Part shown: one piece after another, positions 30,410 through 39,991 of the stretch
How the letters are laid out: each line of letters opens with the position of its first letter
Position numbering within the stretch: position 1 is the first letter of the stretch
Assembly: GCF_029024965.1 (NCBI RefSeq)
Contig: NZ_CP118982.1
Location: forward strand, 1,674,001 to 1,738,000
Origin: Staphylococcus equorum
GTDB taxonomy: Bacteria > Bacillota > Bacilli > Staphylococcales > Staphylococcaceae
Direction: 5' to 3'
Length of the DNA stretch: 64,000 bases
Translations under genes and position numbers: made by a program
The notes under the pieces: generated by a model
The model's database searches: none
Told to the model about the DNA's origin: nothing
The model's input: only the letters and a program-made list of their open reading frames with translations

Positions 30410-30811
30410 AGACAAAACCCCTTAGATATTGTATTTAGATGATGAAAAATACTCAGCAATGTATTTTATTGTTGATTTTAAAATCTCAGACCTTTATTTT
30501 AAATAAGTTCGATTTCAATTTATATTGGACTCGTTACTATTCAATATAACTGTACAAATCATTAAATGCAAATTTTAAATTTGATATGTTTTATATATAT
30601 TGAATTTGCATACATAATAATTGTTATAGACATTTAAAGTTTTAAAAACAAAAAGTTAAAAAGACCTTTATAATAAATAGTAGCTCACTATTCACTTTTA
30701 ATAACATTGTTAATTTAACTTAAAGATTTAATTACATTCACCCTATGTTATTGATTTTAGTTATTCTTTTATAATATGGTTACTATATACTTTTACAAAG
30801 GATGAATAAGT
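30410..30811. other. AT-rich spacer in the inserted segment
   Basis: About 400 bases, extremely AT-rich, with no gene I can support. It contains presumed divergent promoters: one for the XRE gene on the minus strand and a TATAAT at 30770-30775 for the small peptide on the plus strand. Confidence 0.6.
30770..30775 (+). promoter_or_regulatory. -10 element before the 30-residue peptide gene
   Basis: A consensus TATAAT lies about 37 bases before the TTG start, with a weak TTATTG (30748-30753) 16 bases upstream as -35. It implies a short leader of about 30 bases. Confidence 0.4.
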
Positions 30812-30904
30812 TTGGATAAAGAAAACTGGTTTATAGCTATTCTAGTAATACTTATGTTTTTAGCGTATTTATTCCCCTTCATAGATGCTATTTATAATCA
30901 TTAG
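30812..30904 (+). CDS. Candidate 30-residue single-pass membrane peptide
   Basis: A TTG-started reading frame, preceded by AAAGGAT 9 bases upstream, encodes a 30-residue peptide: short charged N-terminus (MDKENW), one hydrophobic helix (FIAILVILMFLAYLFPF), and a polar end (DAIYNH). It has a TATAAT element upstream and a strong terminator about 120 bases downstream, which supports it as a transcribed small gene. Size and shape fit type I toxin-like or regulatory membrane peptides, but it does not match the Fst/SprA1 peptides I know. It lies in the inserted 2-kb segment, opposite to the XRE gene. Existence is inference from sequence signals. Confidence 0.45.
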   Translation: MDKENWFIAILVILMFLAYLFPFIDAIYNH

Positions 30905-31026
30905 CAATATTAATAATCTCTTTTTTCCTCACAAAACTCCTCTAATATAATATTTCAAGGATGCAAATCGACGAATGCCAAATATATTAACCAACATTGT
31001 TAGCAATCATTCAAATATATAACATT

Positions 31027-31089
31027 AAAAAGGACAAACAGTTAACTAAGACTTTAAAAACGTCTCAAATTAAACTATTTGTCCTTTTT
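31027..31089. terminator. Bidirectional terminator between small peptide gene and priA
   Basis: AAAAAGGACAAA and TTTGTCCTTTTT pair as outer stem, with a partly paired inner region (AAGAC with GTCT). T-runs occur on both strands. It serves priA on the minus strand (73 bases after its stop) and the small peptide gene on the plus strand. Confidence 0.75.
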
Positions 31090-31161
31090 TGTAGTTTATT
31101 TAATTATACAAACCTCTCTAAACTTTGGATCAACTGTAGACAATACATTTAACTAAGTTGC

Positions 31162-33570
31162 TTACATCATCATTTGGGGATTAATATCAATTTTTAACGA
31201 TAGCTTGTCTTTTAAATATTGGTCATGATAATAATCATCTAAATACTTAAGCGCTTCGTGGAGCGCTGGTTCACTTTTATATTTAATTAAGATTTGAAAG
31301 CGATATTCATTATTTATCCTTGATAATGCTGCTGGTGATGGTCCTAACACTAATGCTTTATCCGATAAATGCTGTAATAAAATTTTATGAATATGTTTCG
31401 ATGCTTCCATGACTTTCTTCATATCTTTGTGTGAGATAGTGAAATTAATTAAAAAGAAGTAAGGAGGATATTTACCTATTTTCCTATAATTCATCTCTTT
31501 GTTAAAGAAAGCCGGATAATCATTTTCTTGAACATCTTTAATCGCATAATGTTCTGGGTTATAAGTTTGAATGATTACTTGACCTTCTTTTTCGTGACGT
31601 CCTGCACGACCTGATACTTGCGTTAATAATTGGTAAGTACGTTCACTTGCTCTGAAGTCAGGAAGGTTCAACATTGTATCCGCGTTGAGTACACCTACGA
31701 GTGTGATGTTAGGAAAATCTAACCCTTTCGCAATCATTTGAGTACCTAATAAAATATCTCCTTTACCTGAGCCAAAATCATTTAATAATTTTTCATGAGC
31801 ACCTTTACGAGATGTAGTATCAACATCCATTCGTATAATGCGTGCTTCCTGGAACACTTCTTGTAATAACTCCTCAACTCTTTGTGTTCCAGTACCAACT
31901 TGTCTGATATGTTCACTTTCACAATTAGGACATTTGCTCGGTGGTGTTTCTTGATGACCACAATAATGACACTTCAATTGATCCGAAGACTTGTGATAAG
32001 TTAATGAGATATCACAATTAGGACATTGTGGTACATGACCACAATCTCTGCATAACATAAATGATGCATAGCCTCGACGGTTTAAAAACAATACAATCTG
32101 TTCTTGTTTATCTAAACGAGTTTGAATGGCTTCACGTAATTGTTCGGAAAACATAGACCGATTACCTGAACTTAATTCAGCTCTCATATCAACGATTTCA
32201 ATTTCTGGCAACGCCTGTTGATTGACTCTGTTTGGTAAAGATAACAGTTCATAAACGCCCTTATCTGCGCGCGCGTATGTTTCTAAACTTGGTGTGGCAC
32301 TCCCTAATATCAATGGGCACTGATGATATTGACTGCGCCACTCTGCGATATCACGTGCATGATATCTAGGATAATCCTCTTGTTTATAAGATGATTCATG
32401 TTCTTCATCAATAATGATCATGCCTAAATTTTTAAATGGCGCAAACACGCTTGACCGTGCACCAACACTTACCCGAGCTTTACCATCTCTGATTTTTTGC
32501 CATTCATCATAGCGTTCACCTTTCGACAAACCTGAGTGGAGCACGGCAACTTCGTCACCAAATCGTTGCTTAAACCTTAAAACCATTTGTGGGGTTAATG
32601 CAATTTCTGGCACTAGCATCATAGCTTGTCTATCTAAATGCAACACTTCCTCAATTGTTTGCAAATAAACTTCAGTCTTTCCTGAACCAGTCACACCATG
32701 GAGTAAAAAAGTTCTCTGTTCATGTGCCTTAATATTTTTAAGTATTGCTTCAAACGCTTGTTGTTGATCAGCTGTGAGTTGTTGCTTTTCATCTTGTTCA
32801 AATACACGCGTTTCAAAGGGATCACGTTCCACGATTGCATCGTATTTTTCCACAAAGCCTTTGCGCATCAGTGTATCAATACTTGATTTTGAAAAGTTCA
32901 TTGCTTCTAATTGTTTCAGTAGTACAGTATGATGACGTTCATCAATTAAATAAGCATATAAATCATATTGCTTTTGAGACTTTTCTAAAGAACCCAATAC
33001 AGCATCATATTCAAAACCTTCTACCACTCTCACAGCACGTTGTTTCTTTTTGCTGAGACTTTGAGAAAGCAATGTCACTTCACTAATATCACCTTGCTTT
33101 AATAAAGGAGAGATGGCGGATAGATCATCATTATATTGAGCTTCTTTATACGCATAATGACCTTCACTGTCAAAACGGAGTCGTAACTGTTCCGGAATCG
33201 CTTCATCATTTTCAATTGAAAAAACTTTTGTATATTTAGCTTTAATTGCACTTGGTAACATCACTTCTAACATAGAAATACGCTTCGTCACAAAGTAATT
33301 ATTATACCAATCTGTTAACTTAATAAGTTCTTCAGTTAATTCTGGTTTAATATCTTGAATTTCTTTTATCTCTTTAAGCTTAGCTATATCTATATTTGCA
33401 TCGGGTTGTTCTGTTATTTCCATAATATAGCCTTGAATTGTCCTTGGTCCAAAAGGCACAATGACACGCATACCAACTTGTATCATAGATTGTAGTCTTG
33501 TAGGAATTATATAATCGAACGTAAAGTCCACACTTTTAGAAGGTATATCAACAATTACTTTTGCTATCAT
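31162..33570 (-). CDS. priA: Primosomal protein N' (replication restart helicase PriA)
   Basis: Helicase that reloads the replisome at repaired forks. The 802-residue protein has an N-terminal DNA-binding region, Walker A GVTGSGKTE, the DEEHESS box, the zinc cluster CRDCGHVPQCPNC ... CHYCG ... CPNC, and C-terminal helicase motifs with SGRAGRHEKEGQ. One base separates it from coaBC. In the usual staphylococcal order def follows; here a 2-kb insertion follows instead. Confidence 0.97.
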   Translation of the reverse strand: MIAKVIVDIPSKSVDFTFDYIIPTRLQSMIQVGMRVIVPFGPRTIQGYIMEITEQPDANIDIAKLKEIKEIQDIKPELTEELIKLTDWYNNYFVTKRISMLEVMLPSAIKAKYTKVFSIENDEAIPEQLRLRFDSEGHYAYKEAQYNDDLSAISPLLKQGDISEVTLLSQSLSKKKQRAVRVVEGFEYDAVLGSLEKSQKQYDLYAYLIDERHHTVLLKQLEAMNFSKSSIDTLMRKGFVEKYDAIVERDPFETRVFEQDEKQQLTADQQQAFEAILKNIKAHEQRTFLLHGVTGSGKTEVYLQTIEEVLHLDRQAMMLVPEIALTPQMVLRFKQRFGDEVAVLHSGLSKGERYDEWQKIRDGKARVSVGARSSVFAPFKNLGMIIIDEEHESSYKQEDYPRYHARDIAEWRSQYHQCPLILGSATPSLETYARADKGVYELLSLPNRVNQQALPEIEIVDMRAELSSGNRSMFSEQLREAIQTRLDKQEQIVLFLNRRGYASFMLCRDCGHVPQCPNCDISLTYHKSSDQLKCHYCGHQETPPSKCPNCESEHIRQVGTGTQRVEELLQEVFQEARIIRMDVDTTSRKGAHEKLLNDFGSGKGDILLGTQMIAKGLDFPNITLVGVLNADTMLNLPDFRASERTYQLLTQVSGRAGRHEKEGQVIIQTYNPEHYAIKDVQENDYPAFFNKEMNYRKIGKYPPYFFLINFTISHKDMKKVMEASKHIHKILLQHLSDKALVLGPSPAALSRINNEYRFQILIKYKSEPALHEALKYLDDYYHDQYLKDKLSLKIDINPQMMM

Positions 33571-33571
33571 T

Positions 33572-34780
33572 TTATTCCCACCTTGTTTCTAAACTATCTA
33601 AGATATGCTCCGCTAATATGACTTTTTTGTGTTTTCCTAAACTCATAGGATTTCCATTTTTAAAGTACATCGTATAGTCATTATCATCTGAACTAAACCC
33701 TATTGAACGATCTCCTACGTTATTAGCAATAATCACATCTGCATTTTTATGTTGCAGTTTTTTCTGCGCATATGTTTCAATATTTTGTGTTTCTGCTGCA
33801 AAGCCTACTAAGAATTGCTTTGTTTTGTGTTCACCTAGATATTTCAAAATATCTGGTGTACGTTTAAAAGTCACAGATAATGTACCGTCTTGTTTTTTTA
33901 GTTTGTGCTCTAACATTTCAGCAGGCGCATAATCTGATACTGCTGCAGCTTTAAATACGATATCTTGTTCATCAAAGTGTGTTTTCACCGCTTCAAACAT
34001 TTCCTCAGCACTCTGAATTTGAATAACATTCACATTTTCTGGAGGTGTTAGATGTGTAGGTCCAGATACGAGTGTGACGTTAGCCCCACGCTTAGTTAGT
34101 GATTCTGCCAATGCATAACCAATTTTTCCTGATGATCGGTTAGATAAATAACGTACTGGGTCTAACTCTTCGACAGTCGGTCCAGCAGTGATTAGTGCAT
34201 TCATACCTTCAAATCGACTGTCTATCGAATAAGATGCTTGGTCATTGTGTTTAAAAAACTGGTTTAACCTTTCAACAATTTGCAAAGGTTCTTCCATACG
34301 GCCTTTTGCTACATAGCCACATGCTAAAAAGCCCTCACCAGGTTCAAGAAAATAATAACCATCTGAACTCAGTGTAGCGAGATTGTGTTGTGTTCGCTTA
34401 TTTTCATACATATGCACATTCATCGCTGGCGCAATAAATTTAGCAGTTTCAGTAGCGAGCAATGTCGACGTTACCATATCATCTGCAATACCATTTGCAA
34501 GTTTAGCAATGATATTTGCTGTCGCTGGTGCCACTACGATTGCGTCTGCCCAATCACCTAATGCGATATGTTGAATTTCTTCCGGATTTTGTTCTAAAAA
34601 AGTACTTGTATAAACTGGATTTCTACCAATTGCTTGAAAAGCTAATGGAGTCACAAACTCTTGTGCATGATCTGTAAGCATGACTCTAACGTCATAGTCT
34701 GCTTGCGTTAATTTACTTGTTAAATCAATTGCTTTATACGCAGCAATTCCACCTGTAACAGCAAGTAATATTCGTTTCAT
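33572..34780 (-). CDS. coaBC: Bifunctional phosphopantothenoylcysteine decarboxylase / phosphopantothenate-cysteine ligase
   Basis: Two consecutive steps of coenzyme A synthesis. The N-terminal flavin-dependent CoaC domain (about 1-185) has the GGIAAYKA start, PAMNVHMYENKRTQ and the substrate-lid cysteine in FLACGYVAKGRM. The C-terminal CoaB ligase (about 190-402) has ITAGPTVEELDPVRYLSN and SSGKIGYA. 402 residues is the normal length. CoA feeds both acyl carrier maturation and the fatty acid genes elsewhere in the window. Confidence 0.97.
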   Translation of the reverse strand: MKRILLAVTGGIAAYKAIDLTSKLTQADYDVRVMLTDHAQEFVTPLAFQAIGRNPVYTSTFLEQNPEEIQHIALGDWADAIVVAPATANIIAKLANGIADDMVTSTLLATETAKFIAPAMNVHMYENKRTQHNLATLSSDGYYFLEPGEGFLACGYVAKGRMEEPLQIVERLNQFFKHNDQASYSIDSRFEGMNALITAGPTVEELDPVRYLSNRSSGKIGYALAESLTKRGANVTLVSGPTHLTPPENVNVIQIQSAEEMFEAVKTHFDEQDIVFKAAAVSDYAPAEMLEHKLKKQDGTLSVTFKRTPDILKYLGEHKTKQFLVGFAAETQNIETYAQKKLQHKNADVIIANNVGDRSIGFSSDDNDYTMYFKNGNPMSLGKHKKVILAEHILDSLETRWE

Positions 34781-34929
34781 TGCAAATCTCCTCCAAATAA
34801 TTTAAATATGACCTCTTAATGGACTATAACTTTATATTTTTAAATAAAACAAAGGTTAATTTGTTATTGAATGCTTTAAATAAATGATTAATCACCATTA
34901 TACACAAAATTTTAAATTAAATAAAAAAA

Positions 34930-35069
34930 GGGAGCAGGATAGAAATCAAAAATTTGATTTCGTATTCCCGCTCCGCAAGCCTTATTAAAAAAGAACACAA
35001 GAACTGAAGCGCTTATATCCGCACTACTTTCTCTTCATAAATGAAGATATAGCACTTTAAAAGCTTGAA
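34930..35069. repeat. Composite intergenic repeat, copy 2
   Basis: Begins with a long inverted repeat (GGGAGC ... AAATCAAA-AATTTGATTT ... GCTCC) containing GGATAGAAATC, then ACAAGAACTGAAGC, then GCACTACTTTCTCTTCATAAATGAAG as a decayed hairpin. Same block order as 12679-12829. With the hairpin at 35114 it fills the 433-base gap between coaBC and rpoZ, which otherwise shows no gene. Confidence 0.6.
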
Positions 35070-35113
35070 ACAAGTACAATGAGATATCAAACAACTACTG
35101 TTCAATCTAACAA

Positions 35114-35149
35114 ATGAGTCTGAGACACGCATTTATGTCCCAGACTCAT
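35114..35149 (-). terminator. Hairpin after rpoZ; GGGACATAAAT-type repeat, copy 2
   Basis: ATGAGTCTGGGACA (minus strand) pairs with TGTCTCAGACTCAT, 14 bp with one mismatch, followed by TTTGTTAG. It lies 65 bases past the rpoZ stop. It belongs to the dispersed family also found at 12573, 39501 and 50686, so it may serve both as repeat and as terminator. Confidence 0.65.
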
Positions 35150-35213
35150 TTTGAAAAACTTTAAACTAGCAGCGTGCTAGTTATTATTTATATGTTTCAA
35201 GATTAACTTTTAA

Positions 35214-35428
35214 TTACTTAGATGGTATTTTATATAGTCCGTCCGGATAAACATCTCCGCCAGCGATTTCTTCTAGCGCTTTACCTACAGGTTTTTTTGC
35301 ATCATATTTACTTAACAATGCTGATTCTGGATTTTCATCTATTTCACGAGCACGTTTTGCAGCAGTAGTTGCAATTAAATATTTTGAATTAACTTTTGCT
35401 GTTAATTCGTTTAATGGTGGGTATAACA

Positions 35429-35429
<1 letters not shown>
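35214..35429 (-). CDS. rpoZ: RNA polymerase omega subunit
   Basis: 71-residue omega subunit that helps assemble RNA polymerase. The conserved KYLIATTAAKRAREI and KPVGKALEEI segments are present. Its ATG shares one base with the gmk stop (TAATG), the standard gmk-rpoZ coupling. Then a 433-base repeat-rich gap precedes coaBC. Confidence 0.96.
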
Positions 35430-36055
<626 letters not shown>

Positions 36056-36211
36056 TTACTACCTCTCTAAGCTAATCTTCTATTATTAACATATGATACC
36101 ATAAGAAACATTCAATTGTATAGCGTCCCACAACACAAACTTTGCTCATGACCTAATCTTTGCGCCATGTTACAATATGTTGAATGACTAAAAATAAGGT
36201 GGCTGATAGTA

Positions 36212-37909
36212 ATGGCATATGATGGTTTATTCACTAAAAAAATGGTGGAATCTCTACAATTTCTTGTAGGTGGTAGAATCCACAAAATAAATCAACCAGA
36301 AAACGACACACTTCTTGTCGTCGTGCGTCAAAATCGTAAAAATCATCAGCTTCTACTTTCTATCCATCCAAGTTTTACTAGAATGCATTTAACTAATAAA
36401 AAATATGATAATCCATTTGATCCTCCTATGTTTGCACGTGTGTTCCGTAAACATATTGAAGGTGGCTTTATAAAAGCAGTAAGACAAATTGGTAATGATA
36501 GACGTGTAGAAATAGATGTACAGAGTAAAGATGAAATTGGCGATACAATACATCGTACAATTATATTGGAAATTATGGGTAAACACAGTAATTTAATTTT
36601 AGTAAATGAACAGCGCAAGATTATTGAAGGCTTTAAGCATTTAACACCAAATACAAATCAGTATCGTACTGTAATGCCTGGTTTTCAATATGAAGCACCA
36701 CCTGCGCAAAACAAAATTAATCCATATGATATATCAGGAGAAACTGTATTAAAATATATAGATTTTAATAGTGGAAAAATAGCACGACAATTACTAGATC
36801 ATTTAGAAGGTTTTAGTCCATTAATCACTAATGAAATTGTTAGCAGAAAACAATTTATGACTGCTCAAACATTGCCTGAAGCATTTGATATAGTAATTGA
36901 AGAAACTAAGGGGGAGCCCACACCTGTTTTCCATAAAAATCATGAAACAGGTAAAGAAGATTTTTACTTTATGAAATTAAATCAATTTTATGATGATGTT
37001 GTAGAATATGATTCACTGCATGATTTACTTGATCGCTATTATGATGCACGTGGCGAGAGAGAACGCGTCAAACAACGTGCGAATGATTTAGTTAAATTTG
37101 TACAACAACAACTTCATAAATATCAAAATAAATTAAGTAAACTAATTGATGAGCAAGAAGGTACAAAAGAAAAAGAATTACAGCAACTGTATGGTGAGTT
37201 AATAACTGCCAATATTTATCAAATTAAGCAAGGCGATAAAGAAATTACAACGCTTAATTATTATACTGGTGAAGAAATTACGATTCCTCTTAACCCAACT
37301 AAAGCCCCTGCTGTTAATGCGCAGAATTATTATAAAAAATATAACAAGTTAAAAACAAGAGCACACGAGTTACTACGTCAAATTGAATTAACTCAAGAGA
37401 ATATTGCTTATTTTGAAAGTATTGAACAACAACTCGCACATATCTCTGTTGATGAGATTGATGATATCCGTGATGAGCTTGCAGAACAGGGCTTTATGAA
37501 ACAACGCAAACAAAATAAGAAGAAAAAGAAACAAACCATTCAATTACAAGAATATGTTTCAACTGATGGTGATACAATTCTTGTCGGTAAAAACAATAAA
37601 CAAAATGATTATTTAACGAATAAAAAAGCGGCAAAAAACCATCTTTGGTTCCACACGAAAGATATACCAGGCTCACATGTTGTGATACTTAGTGATGCAC
37701 CAAGTGAAGACACGATTAAAGAAGCGGCCATGTTATCTGGTTATTTCTCCAAAGCTGGTAATTCCGGACAAATTCCAGTAGATTACACAGAAATTAGGCA
37801 TGTACACAAACCTTCAGGTGCCAAACCAGGTTTTGTAACATATGATAATCAGAAAACGCTTTTTGCTACACCAGATTATGATCACATTCAAAAAATGAAA
37901 GTAAAATAA
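36212..37909 (+). CDS. rqcH: Ribosome-associated quality control protein RqcH (NFACT/FbpA family)
   Basis: Recognises stalled 50S-peptidyl-tRNA complexes and adds C-terminal alanine tails to the nascent chain for degradation. Older annotation calls it a fibronectin-binding protein. The 565-residue protein has the NFACT-N domain with the D-R pair at 96-97 (GNDRRVE), equivalent to the essential pair of B. subtilis RqcH, a long coiled coil (about 280-440) with a lysine-rich end, and the NFACT-R domain (WFHTKDIPGSHVVI, about 470-560). The ATG follows AAGGTGG. It stands alone on the plus strand, divergent from gmk. Confidence 0.93.
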   Translation: MAYDGLFTKKMVESLQFLVGGRIHKINQPENDTLLVVVRQNRKNHQLLLSIHPSFTRMHLTNKKYDNPFDPPMFARVFRKHIEGGFIKAVRQIGNDRRVEIDVQSKDEIGDTIHRTIILEIMGKHSNLILVNEQRKIIEGFKHLTPNTNQYRTVMPGFQYEAPPAQNKINPYDISGETVLKYIDFNSGKIARQLLDHLEGFSPLITNEIVSRKQFMTAQTLPEAFDIVIEETKGEPTPVFHKNHETGKEDFYFMKLNQFYDDVVEYDSLHDLLDRYYDARGERERVKQRANDLVKFVQQQLHKYQNKLSKLIDEQEGTKEKELQQLYGELITANIYQIKQGDKEITTLNYYTGEEITIPLNPTKAPAVNAQNYYKKYNKLKTRAHELLRQIELTQENIAYFESIEQQLAHISVDEIDDIRDELAEQGFMKQRKQNKKKKKQTIQLQEYVSTDGDTILVGKNNKQNDYLTNKKAAKNHLWFHTKDIPGSHVVILSDAPSEDTIKEAAMLSGYFSKAGNSGQIPVDYTEIRHVHKPSGAKPGFVTYDNQKTLFATPDYDHIQKMKVK

Positions 37910-37947
37910 TTTTTATTATAAGCGTTAGGATTATCAAAGCGCATAAT

Positions 37948-38005
37948 AAAAAAGCTAGGATAAAGTCGTTTGCTCTTTCAAAAACGATTATATCCTAGCT
38001 TTTTT
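37948..38005. terminator. Bidirectional terminator between rqcH and the PhnB-like gene
   Basis: AAAAAAGCTAGGATA pairs with TATCCTAGCTTTTTT (15 bp) plus a CGTTT/AAACG inner stem. T-runs follow on both strands; convergent genes lie on either side. Confidence 0.9.
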
Positions 38006-38022
38006 CATTTTATAATTTAATT

Positions 38023-38424
38023 TTATTCTGGCAATGCTAATTGAAAATTAACACCAAATTTATCTTGTATCCAAGCAAATTCTCTAAATGGTGGCATCTG
38101 AGTTTTAGGCATTAAAATAGCCCCACCACTTTTCAGATTACTGAATAAGCGTTCCATTTCTAACGCACTGTCTACAGTGACATACAATGATACGGCTGGA
38201 TTCATTTCTATATCGACACCATTCATGTTATCAATTGCCATAAACACTTGATCTTTCAACCTGAAAATAGCGTGTTGAACAGCACCTGTTGGTTCTTTAT
38301 CACTTTCACTATATCTTACCAATGCCAATATTTCAGCATCTTCAAATGTATTAACATATAAATTAATTGCTTCTTCTGCATCTCCATTGAACATTAGAAA
38401 TGTAGTTATTTTTGGTATAGCCAT
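38023..38424 (-). CDS. PhnB-like VOC-fold protein
   Basis: 133-residue protein of the glyoxalase/VOC superfamily, PhnB / 3-demethylubiquinone methyltransferase-like subgroup. Typical parts are FLMFNGDAEEAINLYVNTF, DNMNGVDIEMNPAVSLYV and the C-terminal FAWIQDKFGVNFQL. Members bind metals and substrates in few characterised ways, so no reaction can be assigned. Monocistronic, with AAGGAGGTTGG before the ATG. Confidence 0.88.
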   Translation of the reverse strand: MAIPKITTFLMFNGDAEEAINLYVNTFEDAEILALVRYSESDKEPTGAVQHAIFRLKDQVFMAIDNMNGVDIEMNPAVSLYVTVDSALEMERLFSNLKSGGAILMPKTQMPPFREFAWIQDKFGVNFQLALPE

Positions 38425-38551
38425 TATCCAACCTCCTTAATTCTTCTTAATACTAGAATAAATGATAAATTGTAAAAAATCGAATATACAACGCTATTAT
38501 AAATTGTAAAATATTTACAAATTCTTATTTGCAATCGTTTAAAATATTGGC

Positions 38552-39406
38552 TTATGTTAAATTAATAAATCCACTGCCTAGCACGTCACGTACATCATGT
38601 ATAACTAAGAAAGCTTTGTCATCTTCTTCATTCACCAATTTTTTGACTCGCGTGACTTGGGATTGTGGCACTACAACATATAACATACTTGTTTCTTTTT
38701 TACCGAAACCGCCTTTCCCTTTAAGTAAGGTTGAGCCTCTGCCTGTAAAACTGTTAATTTTATCACTAATATTTTCATTTTTATCTGAAATAATTGTAAC
38801 AGCTTTTTTAGGATTAAATCCTTCAATTATAAATGCAGTTGCACGTTCGGTAATGAATATCATAATAATCGTAAACAACACATTTTCTAACGGTAAGACA
38901 AACAAGAACGATAGGACAACTAAACCATCTAATAAGAATATACCTTGTGAAGTTTTTATATCAAAGTACTTATTCAGCATTTTAGCTACAACTGAAGTTC
39001 CTCCAATGACACCACCTGCTGCAATAACCAAGCCGATGCCCACGCCTACAAACACACCACCAAAAGCAGCGTTGATTACAAAGTTATCTATACCTGTACT
39101 AAAATTTTCAGTTAAATCTAAAAATAGAGAAATTGCCGTATTTGCAATAAAAGTATATACAGCAGTTCTGGTACTTAAAAATTTCCAACCTACAATAATA
39201 ACGATTGTATTAATAATTAAAGAAGTTAAAGCTGGCGACCAACCAAAAGCATATTTGAGCGCTAAAGATATACCAACTGTGCCTCCATCCCCTAGATTAG
39301 ATTCTAAGATAAAGCAATTTACTGCAATTGCACTGACAAATGCGCCAATTAAACAAACAATGACATTTTTAGTATGATCACGGAATAATTGTTTCATCAT
39401 TTTCAT
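38552..39406 (-). CDS. YitT family membrane protein (DUF161/DUF2179)
   Basis: 284-residue protein with five or six hydrophobic segments in the first 190 residues (for example FVSAIAVNCFILE, GGVFVGVGIGLVIAAGGVIGG, and FLLDGLVVLSFLFVLP) and a soluble C-terminal DUF2179 domain (about 200-284, with SDKNENISDKI and LYVVVPQSQVTRVKKLV). The YitT family is membrane-bound and of unknown function, possibly transport. The start ATG at 39406 follows AAGGGGTG. Separate from its neighbours. Confidence 0.9.
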   Translation of the reverse strand: MKMMKQLFRDHTKNVIVCLIGAFVSAIAVNCFILESNLGDGGTVGISLALKYAFGWSPALTSLIINTIVIIVGWKFLSTRTAVYTFIANTAISLFLDLTENFSTGIDNFVINAAFGGVFVGVGIGLVIAAGGVIGGTSVVAKMLNKYFDIKTSQGIFLLDGLVVLSFLFVLPLENVLFTIIMIFITERATAFIIEGFNPKKAVTIISDKNENISDKINSFTGRGSTLLKGKGGFGKKETSMLYVVVPQSQVTRVKKLVNEEDDKAFLVIHDVRDVLGSGFINLT

Positions 39407-39764
39407 TTAAGCACCCCTTACATTTTCAAAAATTATACCTCTTTGGCAAACAATTACGAGTAGTATTTTCAATTCAGTCAGCTAAAATCAATATAACTAT
39501 TGAGGCTAAGACTTATATTTATGTCCCAGCCTCATGAAAATATATTATTGTAATTCTAAGTTATACATCGTATTATAAATGTAAATGTACCACAACAATA
39601 GTAGTCACACCACTTTGTAATTTTTGTAAAGCTTTTAGCCCATTACTTTCAAAAAATGTATAACAGTCAACTCTTTTTTTAGTTGAATGACTATATCATC
39701 TTTATTTCTTTTACTTTTTCATATTTACAGTTAGAATAAATATAAATCTAATTGGAGGTATTTC
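39407..39764. other. Intergenic region before the 27-residue peptide gene
   Basis: 358 bases with no supported gene. It holds the dispersed hairpin at 39501-39534 and a small AGTCAACT/AGTTGA inverted repeat near 39665. The YitT promoter must lie at its left end. Confidence 0.5.
39501..39534. repeat. GGGACATAAAT-type dispersed inverted repeat, copy 3
   Basis: TGAGGCTAAGAC and GTCCCAGCCTCA pair (two mismatches) around TTATATTTAT. The minus strand reads TGAGGCTGGGACATAAAT. Here it lies between divergent genes rather than after one. Confidence 0.65.
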
Positions 39765-39848
39765 ATGTCTTTTTATATTATTCCATTACTTATCGCAGCA
39801 TTAGTATTATTAGTAGGTTATATTATTATTAAACTTATGATCCGCTAA
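39765..39848 (+). CDS. Candidate 27-residue membrane peptide
   Basis: ATG preceded by an excellent ribosome-binding site (TTGGAGG, 6 bases away) opens a 27-residue frame: MSFYIIP, then an uninterrupted hydrophobic stretch (LLIAALVLLVGYIIIKLMI), and a basic end. One membrane helix fills the whole peptide. A 21-bp hairpin about 140 bases downstream could end its transcript. It does not look like a phenol-soluble modulin (no amphipathic Lys/Glu pattern, too uniformly hydrophobic). Function unknown; the ribosome-binding site is the main support. Confidence 0.55.
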   Translation: MSFYIIPLLIAALVLLVGYIIIKLMIR

Positions 39849-39991
39849 TAACTATACTACACAATTACACAATTTAGTTTTAATACGGTCAGCACATATA
39901 ATAAGTACTATATTGATAGTCTTTATCGGTAAAAAATGACTTTAATTTAACAAATTCCAACAAAAAGTTTACTATATCAAAATGATTTAAT

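Noticed and set aside
38529-39377. 282-residue plus-strand open frame opposite the YitT gene
   Set aside because: It is fully antisense to a gene with clear membrane-protein homology, has no ribosome-binding site and shows no domain.
39765-39848. Phenol-soluble modulin or Fst-type toxin identity for the 27-residue peptide
   Set aside because: No amphipathic charge pattern of modulins and no proline/serine-tryptophan motif of Fst peptides; left as unknown membrane peptide.
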